From Eutypella sp. D-1 (Eukaryota > Ascomycota > Sordariomycetes > Xylariales > Diatrypaceae): a DNA stretch of 64,000 nucleotides. A program made the translations under genes and the position numbers. The stretch lies in NCBI GenBank assembly GCA_023313575.1, contig JAJTTP010000038.1, positions 28,941-92,940 on the forward strand, written 5' to 3'. Under the pieces are notes generated by a model, which did not search any database, was not told the origin of the DNA, and saw nothing but the letters and a program-made list of their open reading frames with translations. Positions 60,012 through 64,000 of this stretch are shown in pieces; the stretch's first letter is position 1; every line of letters starts with the position of its first letter.

Positions 60012-60518
60012 CTCGATATAGGGGACTCAGCAGATAATGGTGAAGGGAACAGCTCACCTACATGGACGTTCCGACGGAGAGACTTGAATCGACCGGGGGT
60101 GGGGAGGGGGGGGGGGGGGGGAAGGGGGCAGTATATTACTACACCCTAGCGGTAACTCTAGAATAGACGGAGGTGATTATCCCACCGTTTTAAGCCCTGC
60201 ATATGCTACTACCTACGTGTTTACTCTGTAACGCTCCTTTCGTTGACGCGGCCACGGTGGATTACGAGGATAGTATATGCTTAGTCCCTGACGTCCCTGA
60301 CAACAGGCCAATTAAGCAAATCATGGAGTTGAACCGTGAGACCAAAATCTTTAAGGCGATCAAAGTATTCATCCCTTTCATATCCTTTTAAGGTGCGGAA
60401 TTAAAAAAGCTGACGAAGTAAAGGACTCGCTTTGTACCGTATAAAAGCCGCTCTCCCATTCCTCTTGTCGCCGCCCACATCCCCGCCTCCATCTAGTTCC
60501 TCTCGGTATTGTAGTTAC

Positions 60519-61857
60519 ATGCCCGAGCCAGATACACCTCAGACGCCATTTCCCAAGACGCCTCGTCGGCCTACCAAGAAGCTGAAACGGGCCGAAGCAG
60601 GAACAGCGGTGCTAGGACTGGCAGCGACGTCATCATTCCACCTAGCCAGCGATGGCAGCGGTCACATTAGCGGGGATGATGGGGGTGGTAGAGGTGACCA
60701 GAATGAGACGCTGCGACAAATGCCTAGGTTGTCCGCGGCTGCGTCATCGCGGTCCTCCCAGTCAGCGACGACGTCATCGCGGAGATCGGGAAGGTCATCG
60801 CTGCTTAAGAGGCTGCGGAGCCTGGCGCTCCGCGACGGCGGTATACAGACAAGACTACTGTCTTGAGGCGACAATTGGCTTCCGCCGGCTCTGTTGGAGC
60901 TACTAGACGAGATGACGGCTATCGGGGAGGGCATCTACGTTATACCGGCCACTTGCCGGGTCGAGATCTAGCAGCAAGTAGCGGCGGCTGCATCAGCAGC
61001 GCGTGCACCATTGTTCCGGCCGCCGCGCGACACACACTATGGTGTCGACGCATAGGCACCGGGGTCACCTCCCAGCCCCAACCCGCTGTCGGTGCAGCAG
61101 GTGCTCGGCATTGTTAAGTGGGCGACGATATTCCAGAAGCGAAATGCAGAGGAGGCGGCTTGGAACTCCGCTGTGCAGTGTGCACTACCCTATTTTGCGC
61201 CTGGCTTTGCATGGCGTGGATCGCCCGACTCTTGGCGATCTTGAGGCTGTTACCCAGTGGTAAGTTCCCGCACATCAATCTGCCGGAGGGGCATAGGTCA
61301 CAGATTGAGCTCTTAGGCCTCTCGTCGGGGTACGCGGCACTTCCGCAACCATCATAAGCGAGTACCTTTTGACTGACGCTTCCGGGAAAAAGGTAGACTT
61401 CGTCCTGCACACCGACCCGACGAACGACAGCGATCACGGAGACGACGAGACCGCCACCGCCACCCGCATCGACAGCTGCCGCGCGTTGCTCCCGCTTCTA
61501 TCCATCAAACACACCGACCACGAATCGCTCCTCAAGGGGCCGCTTGTAGTGAGCATCGAGCCGAAGAAGTTCGCGGCTGACAGGCCAGGCTCGGAGGCCC
61601 GGGTGCAAATGAGCACGTGGCAAGCTGCGCAGTGAAACCTGCTCGCCAGCGTGACCGCGATAGTCTCCGGCCGAGATGATTTTGGCGATGGCGCCCTACG
61701 GCACCTTCCTTACTTGCCCGGCATCATTGTGCAGGGTCCCGACTGGACCTTTGTAGCAACGACTAGGGAGGGAAAGAAGACGATTCTTTGGAGTAAGTGT
61801 CCATTCGGGTCCACCCGCGACTTGCTTGGGTTTTATAAGATTATCTGCGGCGTTTAA
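60519..61857 (+). pseudogene. PD-(D/E)XK nuclease-like pseudogene, second copy
   Basis: From ATG 60519 (MPEPDTPQTPFPKTPRRPTK) through a Ser-rich region. In the same frame follow NWLPPALLELLDEMTAIGEG, VQQVLGIVKWATIFQKRNAE and AWNSAVHCALPYFAP, the usual middle of this fungal family. Stops occur in frame at 60864 (TGA), 60969 (TAG) and 61053 (TAG). A frameshift lies between about 61230 and 61369. The nuclease-like part then continues as GKKVDFVLHTDP, PLVVSIEPKKF (E-x-K) and QMSTWQAAQ, with a TGA at 61633 (Trp position), GIIVQGPDWTFVATTREGKK, ILWSKCPFGSTRDLLGFYKI and TAA at 61855. A TATA-like GTATAAAAG lies at 60439. Clearly decayed. Confidence 0.82.
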
Positions 61858-62129
61858 AGGCTGGCGCCCTTTGCAAAGGACATTTACACACTTACACACT
61901 TACACACCTGGGCGCTTACTGGCTGTGGTACCGGACATATGTCCTCGGGCTGCCTAACTAACCGCCTGCTACGTAAAGAAGGGAGCAAGAAAAATCTCGG
62001 GACATATGTACGATACATATCTTAACTTATATTATCCATAACCATGAACCATTATTGTTACGAAAATATCAACGTGCTTTTAATCTGTATAAATGGTATA
62101 TACAACCTTGGAAACGTCTCCTTGCGCCA

Positions 62130-62470
62130 AATGTACCTAGGTACCTAGGTAGGTCCAGTAGAAGGTAGAAATGATATTATTTAATTGGTCAATAGATTTT
62201 AGTTAGTCCTAGCGTATAATTCATAGCCGTGGTTGTGGCAGTGGCAGTGGCTGTGGCCGTGGCTGCGGCGGTTAAAAAGGTCCGCTACCTAGGTACATAA
62301 CAAGCCACTTTATCCTGGCTGATTATGTACCTAGGTACCCAGGCACTTAGTTCCAAGGTTGCCCCGGAGATCGATTTATCAATTTGTCCCACTTTGTATC
62401 TTTATACCATAACAACAACAACCACCTGGGCAATTTCACCTACCTACGTACCTACCGTAGGTAAAACGTT
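62130..62470. repeat. CCTAGGTA palindromes and a GTGGC-type run
   Basis: Copies of TACCTAGGTACCTAGG (62135 on), a GTGGTTGTGGCAGTGG run (62228-62272) and more CTACCTACG units before the 62613 gene. Probably the promoter region of that gene. Confidence 0.65.
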
Positions 62471-62612
62471 TGTTTATGGAAAATAATCTACACAAGACCG
62501 AACATTAAACAGCAACATTGAACCACAGACTTATCAATATCATTAGTAGTATTATTCTCGAAGTAGCAAATTGTCATACTGTCATTATACAATTCGTCGC
62601 CGTTATGCAGTC

Positions 62613-64000
62613 ATGAATGTCCAGGCGTGGCTGGATAGTATTGCAAATAGCATTCCAGATTCTTCCTCCTTTGCCTTTCCTGCCTCTCCTGACTCCCCTG
62701 CCTCTCCTGCTCTTTCCGCAGAAGCAGCAAAACCAGCAGGTGGCGGTTTGAAGCGGAAACGAGGGCAGCATATCAGATTGCGGCAGATACCCACACCAAA
62801 GGGGTCACCAAGGGGATCTACGCTAGGCTCCGAACAGTCCAGTCCCAGTCCCAATCCCAATCCCAATCTCAATCCCAATCCCAATCCCAATCCCGATCTC
62901 AATCATAGCTATAGTCTCGCGATGAATTCCCAGTCTACACCGAGTCGTAAGCGTCTCAAAGTCAGCTCGTACCATCACTATCCAGGTGACAATGCAGACA
63001 ACGACGACGAGGACGAGGAAGCGGGTGATTCCGAGCCTACGCCGCGACCTCTGGCCCAGTCAGGATCAGGGACAGGGACAGCAAACCTGTCTAGGTCCAT
63101 ATCCTCATCTAGAAGCTCAAGGTCGTCAACATCTACGTCTACGAGAGCATCGCCAACCAAACGTCTAGCCAGACTTGCTATCGCACGCGAGAACCCAGTC
63201 GTGTTGATGCAGTTCCGTCGCGGGAACCCAGCCTTGCCTGATGAGTTATGGCAGATGGTCTGCAAGATACGGAAGTTCAACAGGGAAAAGGGTATCATCC
63301 CACGGTCCCTAACTGCTGAGATTTCTCTCTACCGAGAACAGAACTGCGACGGGTTCGATGATGATGATGACGACGACGGCGGCGGCGGCGGCGGCGACGT
63401 CTTCTTTGAAGACAATGTCGCCAATGATGGATGGGACGCTCAGTACAAGGAGTTCGCAGGAGGAGTCCCTGCGGTGAAGGACATCGTGAATATTTACTAC
63501 GCCGGTGTGGAATGTCACGAAGGCCAAGCTCCCGAGCCGACTTGGAACTCCATGGTCCACAACTTGGTCTTCATGGCCGCCTTGGGTGTACCGGTAGCGA
63601 AGAGCCAACGGCGAGGGCAACCCAACCACCAACCGCCCCACGAATCCGACGAGGACCAAAGCAGCAATGTAAAAGTCCATGCACTCCCATGTACAACAGC
63701 CCGAATCAGCGGCTCGCCAAAAGGTACCAAGATGGTTGACTATTGTATATTCATTGATCCGGACGATAGCCCCTCCCGCGACGCCATTAAAACCTTGCGC
63801 CAAGAATCACCGTATGCGACCATCAACCACACGGACCTGTCCGCTCTCGCAAGCCGCCCCATCGTCGTCAGCGCCGAGTCTAAGAAGCCCGGCGAGGGCT
63901 GGGCGAACGCCCAGCTGCAGGTCGCCGTCTGGCAGTCCCATCAATGGAGCCTGCTTCAGAGACAGCAGCGACAACGTCGAGATGCTGAGATGGAGACTGG
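62613..64000 (+). CDS. PD-(D/E)XK nuclease-like protein (PF20516 type), open to window end
   Basis: Start ATG 62613 (MNVQAWLDSIANSIPD); an overlapping four-codon frame at 62605 (ATGCAGTCATGA) could dampen translation. The frame is open for 462 codons to the end of the window, so the C-terminus is missing. Residues 15-115 are low-complexity (SSFAFPASPDSPASP, then Asn-Pro repeats from CCCAAT units at 62850-62895). About 200-330 are helical, with an Asp run and a Gly run at 63358-63396. The nuclease-like core includes ALPCTTARISGSPKGTKMVD at about 357-376, then YCIFIDPDDSP. It continues with RPIVVSAESKKPGEGWANAQ, with Glu422-Ser-Lys424 as E-x-K, and LQVAVWQSHQW. Asp376 is the likely metal-binding Asp (inference). 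No stop in what can be seen, so this is the best candidate for a working member. Cellular role of the family is unknown. Confidence 0.85.
   Translation, partial: MNVQAWLDSIANSIPDSSSFAFPASPDSPASPALSAEAAKPAGGGLKRKRGQHIRLRQIPTPKGSPRGSTLGSEQSSPSPNPNPNLNPNPNPNPDLNHSYSLAMNSQSTPSRKRLKVSSYHHYPGDNADNDDEDEEAGDSEPTPRPLAQSGSGTGTANLSRSISSSRSSRSSTSTSTRASPTKRLARLAIARENPVVLMQFRRGNPALPDELWQMVCKIRKFNREKGIIPRSLTAEISLYREQNCDGFDDDDDDDGGGGGGDVFFEDNVANDGWDAQYKEFAGGVPAVKDIVNIYYAGVECHEGQAPEPTWNSMVHNLVFMAALGVPVAKSQRRGQPNHQPPHESDEDQSSNVKVHALPCTTARISGSPKGTKMVDYCIFIDPDDSPSRDAIKTLRQESPYATINHTDLSALASRPIVVSAESKKPGEGWANAQLQVAVWQSHQWSLLQRQQRQRRDAEMET

Overview
The window is from a filamentous ascomycete (Pezizomycotina), probably Sordariomycetes or Leotiomycetes. 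Fungal protein families support this: a STAND/NACHT NLR, a fungal PD-(D/E)XK family and a short-chain dehydrogenase. So do a short GTATGT...TAG intron, intergenic DNA rich in TACCTAGG palindromes, and long AT-rich blocks with the C-to-T (CpA to TpA) wear of repeat-induced point mutation (RIP). The class assignment is inference.

Layout. 1-202: start of a short-chain dehydrogenase leaving the window on the minus strand. 1080-2758: an NLR pseudogene broken by a 630-bp hAT element (1461-2090) and truncated by an orphan LTR at 2759. 2759-4980: RIP-degraded DNA. 5388-11654: a Ty1/copia element with both LTRs and target duplication GTGGC. 12040-24332: the gene-bearing core, with a one-TM protein, a 683-aa secreted protein, a Ulp1-like (C48) cysteine protease of about 1087 aa with extreme low-complexity tracts, a 200-aa low-complexity protein, and a C-terminal-membrane-segment protein whose frame slips at a C11 run. 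24333-31078 and 44705-52111: a graveyard of solo LTRs, diverged repeats and decayed coding fragments. 31079-44704: a nest of retroelements whose insertion order can be read from exact 5-bp target duplications. 52112-64000: three members of a PD-(D/E)XK nuclease-like family (PF20516 type) in different states: one split by a 4.4-kb hAT element, one decayed, one open to the window end.

Nested order. A TGACACGG-type solo LTR (duplication ATTGT) was hit by a second copia copy (31188-44616, CATCT). That copy received a full Ty3/gypsy element (32653-39524, AAATT) and, separately, a solo LTR of the same gypsy family (41989-42421, ATTAA). A further LTR of that family lies in the long hAT element.

Functional reading. 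I see no biosynthetic cluster or operon-like system. The region is a repeat-rich accessory compartment in which RIP, transposition and LTR recombination have broken an NLR gene and expanded nuclease-like genes. The most instructive objects are the nested stratigraphy, the hAT element that sits exactly in frame inside a nuclease-like gene, and the two unrecognised proteins at 12040-15605. No tRNA, rRNA or CRISPR array was recognised by eye.
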